58,397 nucleotides of DNA from Myxococcales bacterium SG8_38. GTDB taxonomy: Bacteria > Myxococcota_A > Polyangia > Polyangiales > Houyiibacteriaceae. The notes under the pieces were generated by a model. That model ran no database searches. It saw only the letters and a list, made by a program, of their open reading frames with translations, and was not told the origin of the DNA. The stretch is taken from NCBI GenBank assembly GCA_001303415.1, contig LJTN01000021.1, positions 1 to 58,397 of the forward strand. Reading direction: 5' to 3'. Made by a program: the position numbers and the translations under genes. Shown in pieces: positions 34,352-43,043 of this stretch (its first letter is position 1; each line of letters opens with the position of its first letter).

Positions 34352-35284
34352 TCAGCGATCGAGCAGCAGTGTTTCGCCGATCGCGGGTACGAGCCGGTGC
34401 CTTTCGGGCAGACCCGACCGCGCCCACACCTCCCGGAGCAGCTCGGGCGGCTCGGCGAGGTGCTCGTCGGTGAGCTTGAACGTTCCCCAGTGCATCGCAA
34501 CGAGCTTCGACGCGCCAAGTGCCTCGAACGCCCGGACCGCATCCCCGGGATCCATGTGTTGCGGGCGCATGAACCACCGCGGCGCGTATGCACCGATAGG
34601 AAGCATGGCGGCATGAATGTCTCCGCAGCGGTTGCCGATCAGCGAGAATCCATCGAACCAGGCCGTGTCCCCGGAATGATAGACCCGCAGGCCGCCGCGT
34701 TCGAGGACGTAGCCGCCCCACCAGCTTGCATTCATGTCGGTGAGCCCACGCCGCGACCAGTGCTGTGAGGGCACGAAGGTCACGTGTAGGCCTTCGATCT
34801 CTTCTTCCTGCCACCAGTCCATCTCCACGACCCGGCGAAGACCGGCTCGCTCGAACCAAGGACCGAGGCCGCGAGGCACCACGTAGACCGGATCTCTTCC
34901 GAGTCGCTTGAGAGTGGGCCCGTCCATGTGATCGCGGTGGTTGTGGGTCACCAAGACCACGTCGATCTTTGGAAGGGCCGGCCAATCGAGCCCCGGCGCC
35001 ACGTTGCGCCGAACGACGGCGCTGAGCCGGTCCGACATGACGGGATCGATGAGCGCGCTGCGGCCGCCCAACTGAATCAGAAAGCTGGCATGTCCGATCC
35101 AAGTCAAGGCGTCCTTGGTTGCGTGCCGCAGGACCCGGCCGTCGTTTGACACGGTCGGCACGTCGACGCCGGTCGCCGGAGCGCGCGGCCGCCTCTCGTC
35201 GTGAAAGCCGAGCTGCCACCTCAAAACGTCGACGAGGTCGGCAACGTCGGCGGTTCCATCCAAATTGGAGAACCTCCGTGCCAT
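34352..35284 (-). CDS. MBL-fold hydrolase, NAPE-PLD/UlaG-like
   Basis: A 310-residue protein. WIGHASFLIQLGGRSALIDPVMSDR and the metal motif VLVTHNHRDHMDGPTLKRL are characteristic of the NAPE-phospholipase D/UlaG branch of MBL proteins. YHSGDTAWFDGF gives the Asp and MHWGTFKLTDE a late His. Eukaryotic NAPE-PLD cleaves N-acyl phosphatidylethanolamine; bacterial relatives are mostly uncharacterised. It lies 64 bases downstream of the EF-G gene on the same strand. Lipid phosphodiesterase activity is plausible in this lipid-gene-rich region but is inference. Confidence 0.85.
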   Translation of the reverse strand: MARRFSNLDGTADVADLVDVLRWQLGFHDERRPRAPATGVDVPTVSNDGRVLRHATKDALTWIGHASFLIQLGGRSALIDPVMSDRLSAVVRRNVAPGLDWPALPKIDVVLVTHNHRDHMDGPTLKRLGRDPVYVVPRGLGPWFERAGLRRVVEMDWWQEEEIEGLHVTFVPSQHWSRRGLTDMNASWWGGYVLERGGLRVYHSGDTAWFDGFSLIGNRCGDIHAAMLPIGAYAPRWFMRPQHMDPGDAVRAFEALGASKLVAMHWGTFKLTDEHLAEPPELLREVWARSGLPERHRLVPAIGETLLLDR

Positions 35285-35338
35285 GGTGCACCACCGTTCA
35301 TAGAGCTCTCACGACGCCGCGAAAAGCCCCGTAGGAAG

Positions 35339-35357
35339 CGGAAGGAGCTCACTTCCG
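35339..35357 (-). terminator. Hairpin overlapping the EF-G stop codon
   Basis: CGGAAG at 35339-35344 and CTTCCG at 35352-35357 form a perfect 6-bp stem with a 7-base loop that contains most of the EF-G stop codon on the minus strand. On that strand it is not followed by a clear T-tract, so it is at best a weak or Rho-assisted terminator between the EF-G and MBL genes. Confidence 0.3.
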
Positions 35358-37439
35358 TTTTGCTTTGCGCTCGGCGACCTCCGCTTGAACCTTCTCGAGG
35401 ATGTTGCGCGGTACCGGGGCGTAGTTCTTGAACTCCATCGTGAACTGGCCGCGGCCCGAGGTGGCGGAGCGTAGGTCGCCGATATATCCGAACATCTCGC
35501 TCAGCGGGACGTCCGCCCTCACATGCACGTTGGTCACGCCCTTTTCCTGGGAGCTCACCACGCCACGGCGGCGGTTGAGATCGCCGATGACGTCGCCGAC
35601 GTTGGCCTCCGGAACGTACACGTCGACCTTCATGATCGGCTCGAGGAGCTGAGGGCCGGCTTTGGGCATCGTTTGGCGGAAGGCGGCCTTTGCCGCGATC
35701 TCGAACGCCATTTGCGAGGAATCGACCGCGTGGAATGCGCCATCGTTCAGTGACACCTTGAAGTCGACCACCGGGAACCCGCACAGAGGCCCCTCGCCAA
35801 TCATCTGCTTGAAGCCCTTTTCGACCGCTGGGATGAACTCCTTGGGAATGCTCCCGCCGGTGATTTTGGACTCGAAGAGGAAGCCTTCCCCAGGCTCCGC
35901 GGGCTCGATGTTGTAGTCGATCTTCGCGAACTGGCCCGAGCCGCCGGTCTGCTTCTTGTGCACGTAGACGTCGTTGACGGGCTTGGTGATGGTTTCACGA
36001 TAGGCAACCTGTGGCGCACCGACCTCGACCTCGACACCGTGGCTCCGCCGAAGGATGTCGACCTTGATGTCGAGATGAAGCTCGCCCATGCCTTTGAGGA
36101 TCGTCTCGCCCGACTCTTGGTCGACCTCGACCTGAAAGGACGGATCCTCGGCCACCATCTTTCCGAGCGCGGTGCTCAGCTTCTCGCTGTTGGCCTTGTC
36201 CTTGGTGTTGACGGCAACCGAAATGACCGGATCGGGGAAAACCATCGGTTCGAGCGTGGCCGGCGCTTTGGGGTCGGCCAGCGTGTGACCGGTTCGCACG
36301 TCCTTGAGCCCGACCATGGCGACGATGTCTCCGGCCTGCGCGGACTCGACCAGGGTGCGGTCGTTGGCGTGCATCTCGACCATCCGTCCGATGCGCTCGG
36401 TCTTTCCGGTGGCGGTGTTGACCAAGGTGTCGCCCTTGTTGATGGTCCCCGAGTAGATCCGGGTGAACGTCAACGCGCCAAAGCGATCGTCCATGATCTT
36501 GAACGCAAGCGCGCGCACGGGCTTGGTGGGGTCGACGATTGCAAACTGACCGGTCTCATGGCCTTCGAGATCGATCTCGGGCTGTGGAGGGACCTCGGTC
36601 GGGTCGGGCAGATAATCCACGACTGCGTCGAGAACGAGCTGGATGCCCTTGTTCTTGAATGCCGAGCCGCAGTACGTCGGGAAGAAGAAGAGGTCCCGGG
36701 TGCCCTTTCGAATGCACTTCTTCATGGTCTCGACATCCGGCTCGTGGCCCTCGAGGTACTGCTCCATCGCTTCGTCATCCTGCTCGACGGCCGTCTCGAT
36801 GAGCTCGAACCGGTACTTCTCGACGAGATCCTTCATGTCCTCGGGGACATCCTTGATCTCGTAGTTCTCGGGCTGACCCGAATCATCCCAAACGTATGCT
36901 TTCTGAGTGAGCAGATCGACGACGCCCACGAAGTCGGACTCGCTTCCGATTGGCAACACCATGACCAGGGGCTTGGCCGCCAGAACGGACTTGATTTGGT
37001 TGACGACGCGGTAGAAGTCCGCGCCCAGACGGTCGAGCTTGTTGACGAAGATCAGCCGCGCAACCTTGGAGTCGTTCGCGTAGCGCCAATTGGTCTCGGA
37101 CTGCGGCTCGACGCCGCCGGAGCCGCAAAAAACGCCCACGCCCCCATCGAGCACCTTGAGCGATCGGTAGACCTCGATCGTGAAATCGACGTGTCCCGGC
37201 GTATCGATGATGTTCAGCTGATGGCCGTTCCAGAAGCACGTGGTGGCGGCGGACTGAATCGTGATGCCGCGCTCCTGCTCCTGCTCCATGAAGTCGGTGG
37301 TGGCCGCGCCGTCGTGAACCTCGCCGATCTTGTGTATCTTGCCGGTAAGCTTGAGGATGCGCTCGGTCGTCGTGGTCTTTCCCGCGTCCACGTGGGCGAA
37401 GATGCCGATATTTCGGTATTTACTGAGGTCTTTCATCAT
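35349..37439 (-). CDS. fusA: Elongation factor G (second-type paralogue)
   Basis: A 696-residue full-length EF-G. G1 is [15 protein letters not shown], switch II/G3 is [12 protein letters not shown] and G4 is FVNKLDRLG. Domains II-V follow with normal length; [15 protein letters not shown] is the domain V hallmark. The stretch [21 protein letters not shown] after G3 is the version found in secondary EF-Gs, where canonical EF-G has [19 protein letters not shown]. No rpsL, rpsG or tufA is nearby, so it is not the str-operon copy. It may serve ribosome recycling, stress or antibiotic conditions. CapA is encoded upstream on the same strand, 136 bases away. Confidence 0.92.
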   Translation of the reverse strand: MMKDLSKYRNIGIFAHVDAGKTTTTERILKLTGKIHKIGEVHDGAATTDFMEQEQERGITIQSAATTCFWNGHQLNIIDTPGHVDFTIEVYRSLKVLDGGVGVFCGSGGVEPQSETNWRYANDSKVARLIFVNKLDRLGADFYRVVNQIKSVLAAKPLVMVLPIGSESDFVGVVDLLTQKAYVWDDSGQPENYEIKDVPEDMKDLVEKYRFELIETAVEQDDEAMEQYLEGHEPDVETMKKCIRKGTRDLFFFPTYCGSAFKNKGIQLVLDAVVDYLPDPTEVPPQPEIDLEGHETGQFAIVDPTKPVRALAFKIMDDRFGALTFTRIYSGTINKGDTLVNTATGKTERIGRMVEMHANDRTLVESAQAGDIVAMVGLKDVRTGHTLADPKAPATLEPMVFPDPVISVAVNTKDKANSEKLSTALGKMVAEDPSFQVEVDQESGETILKGMGELHLDIKVDILRRSHGVEVEVGAPQVAYRETITKPVNDVYVHKKQTGGSGQFAKIDYNIEPAEPGEGFLFESKITGGSIPKEFIPAVEKGFKQMIGEGPLCGFPVVDFKVSLNDGAFHAVDSSQMAFEIAAKAAFRQTMPKAGPQLLEPIMKVDVYVPEANVGDVIGDLNRRRGVVSSQEKGVTNVHVRADVPLSEMFGYIGDLRSATSGRGQFTMEFKNYAPVPRNILEKVQAEVAERKAKRK

Positions 37440-37560
37440 GTTTGATCGTCCAATGCGCCGATTGGCACCGGCCGGTTACCGCGAAAGCGAGGTTGTGCAA
37501 CCCCACGGCCTGCAAGCTCGCAAAATTGCCCGTAAAGCGGCACAAAGCGGTGGTGCACAC

Positions 37561-37590
37561 GGCGAAAATCGCCCGTCAGCTGGCGCTGAC
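37561..37590 (-). terminator. Two small hairpins at the end of the capA-like gene
   Basis: GTCAGC/GCTGAC at 37575-37590 (4-base loop) includes the capA-like stop codon. GGCGA/TCGCC at 37561-37573 (3-base loop) follows on the minus strand. A U-tract is absent. This may end capA transcription or form part of the leader before the EF-G gene. Confidence 0.28.
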
Positions 37591-38763
37591 GCGTAGCGTG
37601 CCGCGCTCCACGAGCGAGACCGTGCTGCCCAACAGCAGTCCTTCCCGGGCGAGCGCGTCGCGAATCCATTTCGTGTCTTCGTCTGACGCGCGATGAAGCT
37701 GAAACCGCTTCATGCGAAGCGGGGTCAGATCGAGTTGCACGAGCTTTCTCGTCGTGGCGTCCAAGGTCGGGAAGTACATCAGGGCGAGGTCCCCCCGATA
37801 CGTCTCGTAACCTCCGATGCCCTCGTAGTCATTGATGAAGTCGCCGCAGCCGTACAAGATCGGCTTGCCCTTGTAGATCTCGATGCCCTTCGGGTGGTGC
37901 GAGGAGTGCCCGTGGATGACGTCCACCGCCTCGCTGTCGATGAGCCTATGGGCGAAGGTCCGTTGATCGGCGGGAATCTCGTATCCCCAGTTGCCGCCCC
38001 AGTGAACGGACAGGACCACGATGTCCCCGTCCTTGCGTGCCGCTCGGATGCGCCCCCCGATCCGGTCGGCCGTTTGCTCGGAAAGATCGGGCAGCAGCTC
38101 GACGCCCGGCCGAGAGTCGGTGGCCGCCCAGCTCGTGGGAACCCCACTGGTCCGAGAGGCGACACCGAATACCAGAATCTGGCCGTGGCGCGTGGACAGA
38201 GGCGCTGGGGAAGCCGCTTCGCTCGCATTGCGGCCGGCCCCCGCAGTAGCGATGCCCACACCGTGCAGAGTCTCGAGGGTATCCACGCAGCCGGCGCGAC
38301 CCCAATCGAGCACGTGGTTGTTCGCCAAGACGCAACAGTCGATCCGCGCGGCGGTGAGGCAACGCACGTTCTCCGGATTCATGCGGTAGTTGATGCCCTT
38401 GGGCTCCGGATCGTCTTCTTTGGTGATGCTCGTTTCGAGATTGATGATGCGGGCATCGGGCCGGCGACGCTCGAGCTCCCCGATGGCGGCTCCCCAGATG
38501 TAATCGTACCCTACGGGTTTGGGGATCGGCCCATTCTCGCGTTCCGCAAGGGAGACGTAGTCTCGCGCGCTCTTGAGATAGCTCTCGAAGATGCGCGGAT
38601 CGCTCGGATGCGGCATCACCTGATCGATCCCGCGTCCCGTCATCACGTCACCGCACAAGAACAACGTGACTCGATCGTTCTTGCGCGCGCCAGTCAGCAC
38701 GGGCGCGGCCGTAGCCAGCGTCGCTGCGCCCGCGGCCATCATCCACTGCCGCCGATCGAGCAT
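37576..38763 (-). CDS. CapA-like metallophosphatase-fold exported protein
   Basis: About 395 residues from the ATG at 38763 (a GTG precedes it). The N-terminus LDRRQWMMAAGAATLATAA looks like a Tat signal (twin Arg). The PGA_cap (CapA) fold is shown by TLFLCGDVMTGRGID, IINLETSITKED, VLANNHVLDWG, VLSVHWGGNWGYEI and VIHGHSSHHPKGIE: the Asp/Asn/His residues of a calcineurin-like metal site. CapA proteins of Gram-positives help make poly-gamma-glutamate capsules, but most stand-alone Gram-negative members have unknown roles. No capBC-type genes are present here, so capsule synthesis is not supported. Confidence 0.88.
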   Translation of the reverse strand: MLDRRQWMMAAGAATLATAAPVLTGARKNDRVTLFLCGDVMTGRGIDQVMPHPSDPRIFESYLKSARDYVSLAERENGPIPKPVGYDYIWGAAIGELERRRPDARIINLETSITKEDDPEPKGINYRMNPENVRCLTAARIDCCVLANNHVLDWGRAGCVDTLETLHGVGIATAGAGRNASEAASPAPLSTRHGQILVFGVASRTSGVPTSWAATDSRPGVELLPDLSEQTADRIGGRIRAARKDGDIVVLSVHWGGNWGYEIPADQRTFAHRLIDSEAVDVIHGHSSHHPKGIEIYKGKPILYGCGDFINDYEGIGGYETYRGDLALMYFPTLDATTRKLVQLDLTPLRMKRFQLHRASDEDTKWIRDALAREGLLLGSTVSLVERGTLRVSAS

Positions 38764-38828
38764 CACGTTACGAACCGTGCACCGATTCGCGCCGCGCTGC
38801 GAGTCGAAACCATGATAGCGTCGCGCCG

Positions 38829-40151
38829 ATGGCTGCCAATCCAGGCGATTCGCAATCCGTGGCGAGCGACATCGCGCAAGAAGCCCTGCGCTTGCATGCC
38901 TATTACCGCGGGAAGGTACAGATTGCGCCTCGCTGTCCGGTGCGCGACCTCCGGGACTTCGCCTTGTGGTACACGCCGGGCGTGGCGGCTTCGAGCCGGG
39001 CCATCGTCGCGGAGCCCGAGCGTGTCTGGGAGCAGACCAATCGCGGGAATGCCATCGCCATCGTCTCCGATGGGAGCCGCGTGCTCGGCCTCGGAGACAT
39101 CGGGCCCGAGGCCGGGCTCCCGGTGATGGAGGGAAAGTCGCTCCTCTTCAAGGTGCTCGGCGGCGTGGACGCGACGCCCCTTTGCGTGCGGGTCGCCGAT
39201 GAGCAGGAACTCGTGCGCACGGTGCAAGCGCTCGAACCTTCTTTTGGCGGCATCAATCTGGAGGATATCGCGTCCCCTCGCTGCTTTCGCGTGCTCGATG
39301 CATTGCGCGAGCGCATGCGGGTGCCGATTTGGCACGACGATCAGCAAGGTACGGCCACGGTGCTGCTCGCTGCGTTGACCAACGCTGCCGAGATCGTCGG
39401 AAAGCCGCTGGGCTCGTTGCGGATCGCGATGATCGGGGTGGGGGCGGCCAACGTGGCAACCTTTCGGCTCTTGTGAGGCGGCACGCTCCATACCGGCCGA
39501 AACGACATCGAACGGCAGCGAGACGCGCTCGCCGACAAGTGGCGTATCTGCTGCGAAACGAATGCCGACGGCGTGATCGGGGGAATTGCAGAGGCCCTTC
39601 GGGGCGCCGATGTGTGCATCGCCTTCTCGGCTCCTGGGCCCGACCTCATCCGTCCCGAGTGGATCCGCGCGATGGCCTCGGACGCCATCGTGTTCGCCTG
39701 CGCCAACCCCGTGCCGGAGATCTGGCCGGATCGAGCCCGCGAGGCCGGCGCCCGCATCGCGGCCAGCGGGCGCTGCGACCTTCCCAATCAGGTGAACAAC
39801 TCGCTTGCGTTTCCCGGAATTTTTCGCGGTGCGTTGGACGTGCGGGCACGGAGGATCAGCGACCAAATGGCCGTTGCCGCGGCGCATGAGCTCGCTTCCT
39901 TCGCGCGGGAGCGGGGCCTGCGGGAAGACGCCATCCTTCCGAGCATGGAGGAATGGCAGGTCTATCCCCGCGTCGCGGCGGCGACGGCAATGGCTGCCCA
40001 AGCGGAAGGGCTCACGGCGACCGAGCGCACCCGCGAATCGTTGTTGGAAGAGGCGGAAAACAAGATTCGTCTCGCCCGGGAGCAAGCAGAAGCGCTCGTC
40101 CGGGCAGGGGTGATCTCGTTGCCTCCTGTACGAAGCGCGCCGAGCCGGTAA
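38829..40151 (+). pseudogene. NAD(P)-dependent malic enzyme, interrupted by in-frame TGA
   Basis: Two halves lie in the same frame on either side of a TGA at 39474-39476. The first (215 residues) carries FALWYTPGVAASS (catalytic Tyr), GINLEDIASPRCF and VPIWHDDQQGTATV (metal ligands) and the start of the Rossmann domain, IAMIGVGAANVATFRLL. After the TGA the frame continues GGTLHTGRNDIE and ends after 40148 with a normal malic-enzyme C-terminus (ACANPVPEIWPD, GRCDLPNQVNNSLAFPG). In family members roughly a dozen residues, including the second Rossmann strand, separate RLL from GxLHxGR. Here only the stop remains, so a short deletion or assembly collapse is likely. A separate start near 39573 could make the second half alone, but that would be inactive. 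Confidence 0.83.
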
Positions 40152-40180
40152 GCTTGCTCGGAAAGCGCGGAGGAACGCAC

Positions 40181-40630
40181 ATGACTGCTGGCGAGCTTTG
40201 CAACCGAACCGTCTACATCATCCGGCCGGACGAGAGCGTCCTGGAGGCTGCCCGCTTGATGAAGAACTACCACGTCGGCTGTCTCGTGGTGGTCGAGGAG
40301 CGCGACGGCGAGCGAGTGCCGGTCGCCATGGTCACCGATCGAGATCTGGTCGTGAAAGGCCTCGTCGAGAAACCCGATGCGCTCGATGAGATGCAAGTGG
40401 CCGAGGTCATGAGCGACGGGCTGATAAGCGCACGAGAAAACGAACGGATGTACGAGGTTCGCAAGAAGATGCGTTCCCGTGGCGTCCGCCGAATCCCCGT
40501 CGTCGATGCACAAGACCGCCTACAAGGGATCATCGCATTCGACGACCTGGTCGATTGGATGGCGCAGGAGCTCACCGACCTCGCGAAACTCGTCTCGCGG
40601 GAGCAGGAGCGCGAGTCCGAGGCGCCGTAG
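40181..40630 (+). CDS. Tandem CBS-domain protein
   Basis: A 149-residue protein. The ATG at 40181 is preceded by GCGGAGGA at good spacing; a longer in-frame reading from 39953 runs over the malic-enzyme gene and is rejected. There are two CBS motifs, about residues 8-65 (VYIIRPDESVLEAARLMKNYHVGCLVVVE ... VAMVTDRDL) and 72-130 (MSDGLISARENERMYEVRKKM ... GIIAFDDL). Stand-alone CBS pairs bind adenosine nucleotides and act as energy sensors for partner proteins; the partner is not evident here. Confidence 0.92.
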   Translation: MTAGELCNRTVYIIRPDESVLEAARLMKNYHVGCLVVVEERDGERVPVAMVTDRDLVVKGLVEKPDALDEMQVAEVMSDGLISARENERMYEVRKKMRSRGVRRIPVVDAQDRLQGIIAFDDLVDWMAQELTDLAKLVSREQERESEAP

Positions 40631-40644
40631 CACGAGCCGCCAGG

Positions 40645-41208
40645 ATGAAGCGACACGACGACGAATCGCGCGAGCTGCGCTTGCTGTTCTTCGCCGAAGC
40701 GTGGATCGCATTCATCGTTGGGGCGGCGGCGCATTTCCTGTTCGATGCCATCGGAAGGTGGGCGCCGCTCGGCTGGATCGCTCCGGTGAACGAATCGTTG
40801 TGGGAGCATATCAAGATGGCGTTTTGGCCGACGCTGCTCGTCGATGGCCTTCTCAACCTGCGATTGCCGACCGTCGCGCGCCGACTCGTGTGCACCGCTG
40901 CATCTGCATGGGTGTCGACTTTGCTCATCGTGCCGCTCTTTTACGCATACACAGGCATCCTCGGCCGTCACTACCTGTTCGCCGATGTGGCGATCTTCGC
41001 CGTCGCTATGTCGGCAGGACACTACGTCGCATACCGCATTGCGATCGGTCCGGTGCCGTCGCGCTCTTCCATGCTCGCGGCAGTCGGCCTGCTCGTCTCG
41101 CTCGGCGCCGCCCTGGTCTGGTTCACCTACGCGCCTCCCGTCATGGAGGTGTTTCGCGACTCACTGACTGGAGCTTACGGGATGGGCTTTGAACCCGAAG
41201 CGCAGTAA
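40645..41208 (+). CDS. DUF6512-like membrane protein
   Basis: About 187 residues from the ATG at 40645, 14 bases after the CBS gene. It has five predicted transmembrane segments. The segment LGWIAPVNESLWEHIKMAFWPTLL contains the VNES(V/L)WEH(L/I)K motif that I associate with the DUF6512 family. Function unknown. The conserved N-E-S-W-E-H polar residues inside a membrane protein suggest an ion- or lipid-related site. Confidence 0.7.
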   Translation: MKRHDDESRELRLLFFAEAWIAFIVGAAAHFLFDAIGRWAPLGWIAPVNESLWEHIKMAFWPTLLVDGLLNLRLPTVARRLVCTAASAWVSTLLIVPLFYAYTGILGRHYLFADVAIFAVAMSAGHYVAYRIAIGPVPSRSSMLAAVGLLVSLGAALVWFTYAPPVMEVFRDSLTGAYGMGFEPEAQ

Positions 41209-41229
41209 AAAGCGCTCCGAGCCGAGGCA

Positions 41230-42150
41230 TCACGATTGGGGAAGAGGCACTCGCTCGAGCTCGTCCCCGGCAATTGGAGGGAAACGTCTCTCTCGCCAGT
41301 CCCGCTTGGCCTGCTCGATTCGCTCGCGGGAGCTCGATACGAAATTCCACCAGATGTGCCGTTCGCCATCGAGCGGCGCTCCGCCGATCAACATGATCTT
41401 CGAGTCACGCTCGGCTCGAAGCTTGGGCGCAGAGCCAGGCGAGAAGACCAGCATGCGGTGTGCCTCGAAACGCTCGCGCCCACAGCACACCGCGCCCTCG
41501 ACGATGTAGGCCGCGCGCTCGGGGTGCTCAGACGGCACCGCGAGCTCGCTATGCGCCGGCATCACGGCTTCCACGTAGAACAACGACGAAAAGGTCTTGA
41601 CCGCAGACGTCGTGCCGTACGCGGAGCCTGCCAGAACACGAATGGCGGCCCCGTTTTGCTCGAGAGTCGGCAAAGCCTCGGCACGATGATGGTGAAATTC
41701 AGGAGCGGCTTCTTCGTGCTCCTTCGGCAATGCGACCCAAAGCTGAATCCCGTGTAGGCTCGCCCCTCTCGCTCGCTCCTCTAGGCCGGTGCGCTCCGAA
41801 TGGACAATCCCCCGGCCGGCGGTCATCCAGTTGATCGCGCCGGGACAAATCGCTTGGTGCGAGCCGAGGCTGTCCCGGTGGATGATCTCGCCCTCGAAGA
41901 GGTAGGTCACCGTCGCGAGATTGATGTGAGGGTGCGGACGCACGTCGATGCCCTGCCCCTTCGGAAAGCGCGCTGGACCCATCTCGTCGAAAAAGATGAA
42001 GGGGCCGACGAGCCGCCGCGCGGACGACGGCAGGATCCGCCTCACGCTGACCCCACCGAGATCGCGGGGACGTGCCTCGATGATGGTCTCGACGGCCGGA
42101 GTCGATTCGCAAGGCTTGCAAAGAGGGTCGATGGCAGGTCGGACGCTCAT
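41230..42150 (-). CDS. Pirin-family cupin protein
   Basis: A 306-residue bicupin. The N-terminal cupin carries the pirin metal motif: His in VRPHPHINLATVTYLF, His in EIIHRDSLG and the ICPGAINWMTAGRGIVHSE segment. GPFIFFDEMGPARFPKGQGI precedes it. The C-terminal cupin has lost the metal residues, as in other pirins. Bacterial pirins act as quercetinases or modulate metabolic enzymes such as pyruvate dehydrogenase. Role here unknown. Divergent from the crotonase gene with a 116-base gap. Confidence 0.94.
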   Translation of the reverse strand: MSVRPAIDPLCKPCESTPAVETIIEARPRDLGGVSVRRILPSSARRLVGPFIFFDEMGPARFPKGQGIDVRPHPHINLATVTYLFEGEIIHRDSLGSHQAICPGAINWMTAGRGIVHSERTGLEERARGASLHGIQLWVALPKEHEEAAPEFHHHRAEALPTLEQNGAAIRVLAGSAYGTTSAVKTFSSLFYVEAVMPAHSELAVPSEHPERAAYIVEGAVCCGRERFEAHRMLVFSPGSAPKLRAERDSKIMLIGGAPLDGERHIWWNFVSSSRERIEQAKRDWRERRFPPIAGDELERVPLPQS

Positions 42151-42266
42151 GACGACACGTTACGCATTGTAGGACTCCGCGGCGCCCTCGACAGTCCCGC
42201 CGGTAAAAATCAGTTGCCGCGCCTGCGCGGACACGGAAACCTACGCATCCAAAAGGAGCAAAGCCC

Positions 42267-43031
42267 ATGAGCGTCCATTTCGAAACCCAAGACCACGTGG
42301 CCATCATCACGCTCGACCGGCCCGAGGCGCGCAACGCGATCAACGGTGTCATGTCGAGCGGAATCGAGGCAGCTCTGGATCGCTACGAGTCCGACGAGTC
42401 GCTCTGGGCGGCGGTGCTCACCGCCAACGGCCCTGTCTTCTGCGCCGGCGCGGATCTGAAAGAAATCGCGGCCGGCAACGCAGGCGCAACGGCGACGGCC
42501 AAGGGGGGATTCGGGGGAATCGTTCACCGAGAGCGAACCAAACCGCTCGTCGCCGCCCTTCAAGGTCCCGCGCTCGCAGGTGGCTGCGAGATAGCATTGG
42601 CGTGCGACATGATCGTCGCTTCGAACGACGTCTTCTTCGGCCTTCCCGAGGTGAAGCGCGCGCTCATCGCCGTGGCGGGCGGGCTGTTTCGGCTGCCACG
42701 CGCCATCGGCCTGGCCCAAGCCATGGAGGTCATCCTCACCGGCGAGCCGCTCAGCGCCGAGCGCGCCTACCAGCTCGGGCTGGTGAACCGTTTGGTGAGC
42801 CCGGAACGAGTGCGCGAAGAGGCGCTCTCCCTCGCCCGGAAGATCGCGTCCAACGCCCCGCTGGCCGTGCAGGCCAGCCGAAACCTGGCTGCTCGCGCCT
42901 TCACTGCCGACGACGCAACGCTCTGGCGCGAAGGCTTCGAGGCTTTTCAGAAAAACATGCAAACCGAGGACGCCAAGGAAGGCCCACGCGCATTCATCGA
43001 GAAACGCGCGCCTCGATGGTTGGCTCGCTGA
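42267..43031 (+). CDS. Enoyl-CoA hydratase/isomerase (crotonase family)
   Basis: A 254-residue protein with AAAAGGAG upstream. The oxyanion-hole segments are VFCAGADLKEIAAG and GPALAGGCEIALACD. The catalytic-glutamate loop reads VFFGLPEVKRALIAVAGGLFRLPRAIG, with Glu in PEV. The family hydrates trans-2-enoyl-CoA in beta-oxidation. It converges on the 2-hydroxyacid oxidase gene with 12 bases between, so it is not part of that operon, but it could feed acetyl-CoA to the malyl-CoA enzymes. Confidence 0.93.
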   Translation: MSVHFETQDHVAIITLDRPEARNAINGVMSSGIEAALDRYESDESLWAAVLTANGPVFCAGADLKEIAAGNAGATATAKGGFGGIVHRERTKPLVAALQGPALAGGCEIALACDMIVASNDVFFGLPEVKRALIAVAGGLFRLPRAIGLAQAMEVILTGEPLSAERAYQLGLVNRLVSPERVREEALSLARKIASNAPLAVQASRNLAARAFTADDATLWREGFEAFQKNMQTEDAKEGPRAFIEKRAPRWLAR

Positions 43032-43043
43032 GCACGAGCGGCG

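Noticed and set aside
35958-37445. A 495-codon open frame on the plus strand
   Set aside because: It is the antisense of EF-G, whose GTPase motifs are unmistakable.
37576-38763. CapA-like gene taken as evidence of a poly-gamma-glutamate capsule locus
   Set aside because: No synthase or other capsule genes are adjacent, and single CapA-like proteins are widespread without capsules.
39474-39476. TGA read as selenocysteine in the malic enzyme gene
   Set aside because: No Cys or Sec is conserved at this place in malic enzymes, residues around it are missing, and no obvious selenocysteine insertion hairpin follows.
38763-40085. A 440-codon minus-strand frame across the broken malic enzyme gene
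   Set aside because: Although uninterrupted, its product has no recognisable motif, while both malic-enzyme halves carry conserved catalytic residues on the plus strand.
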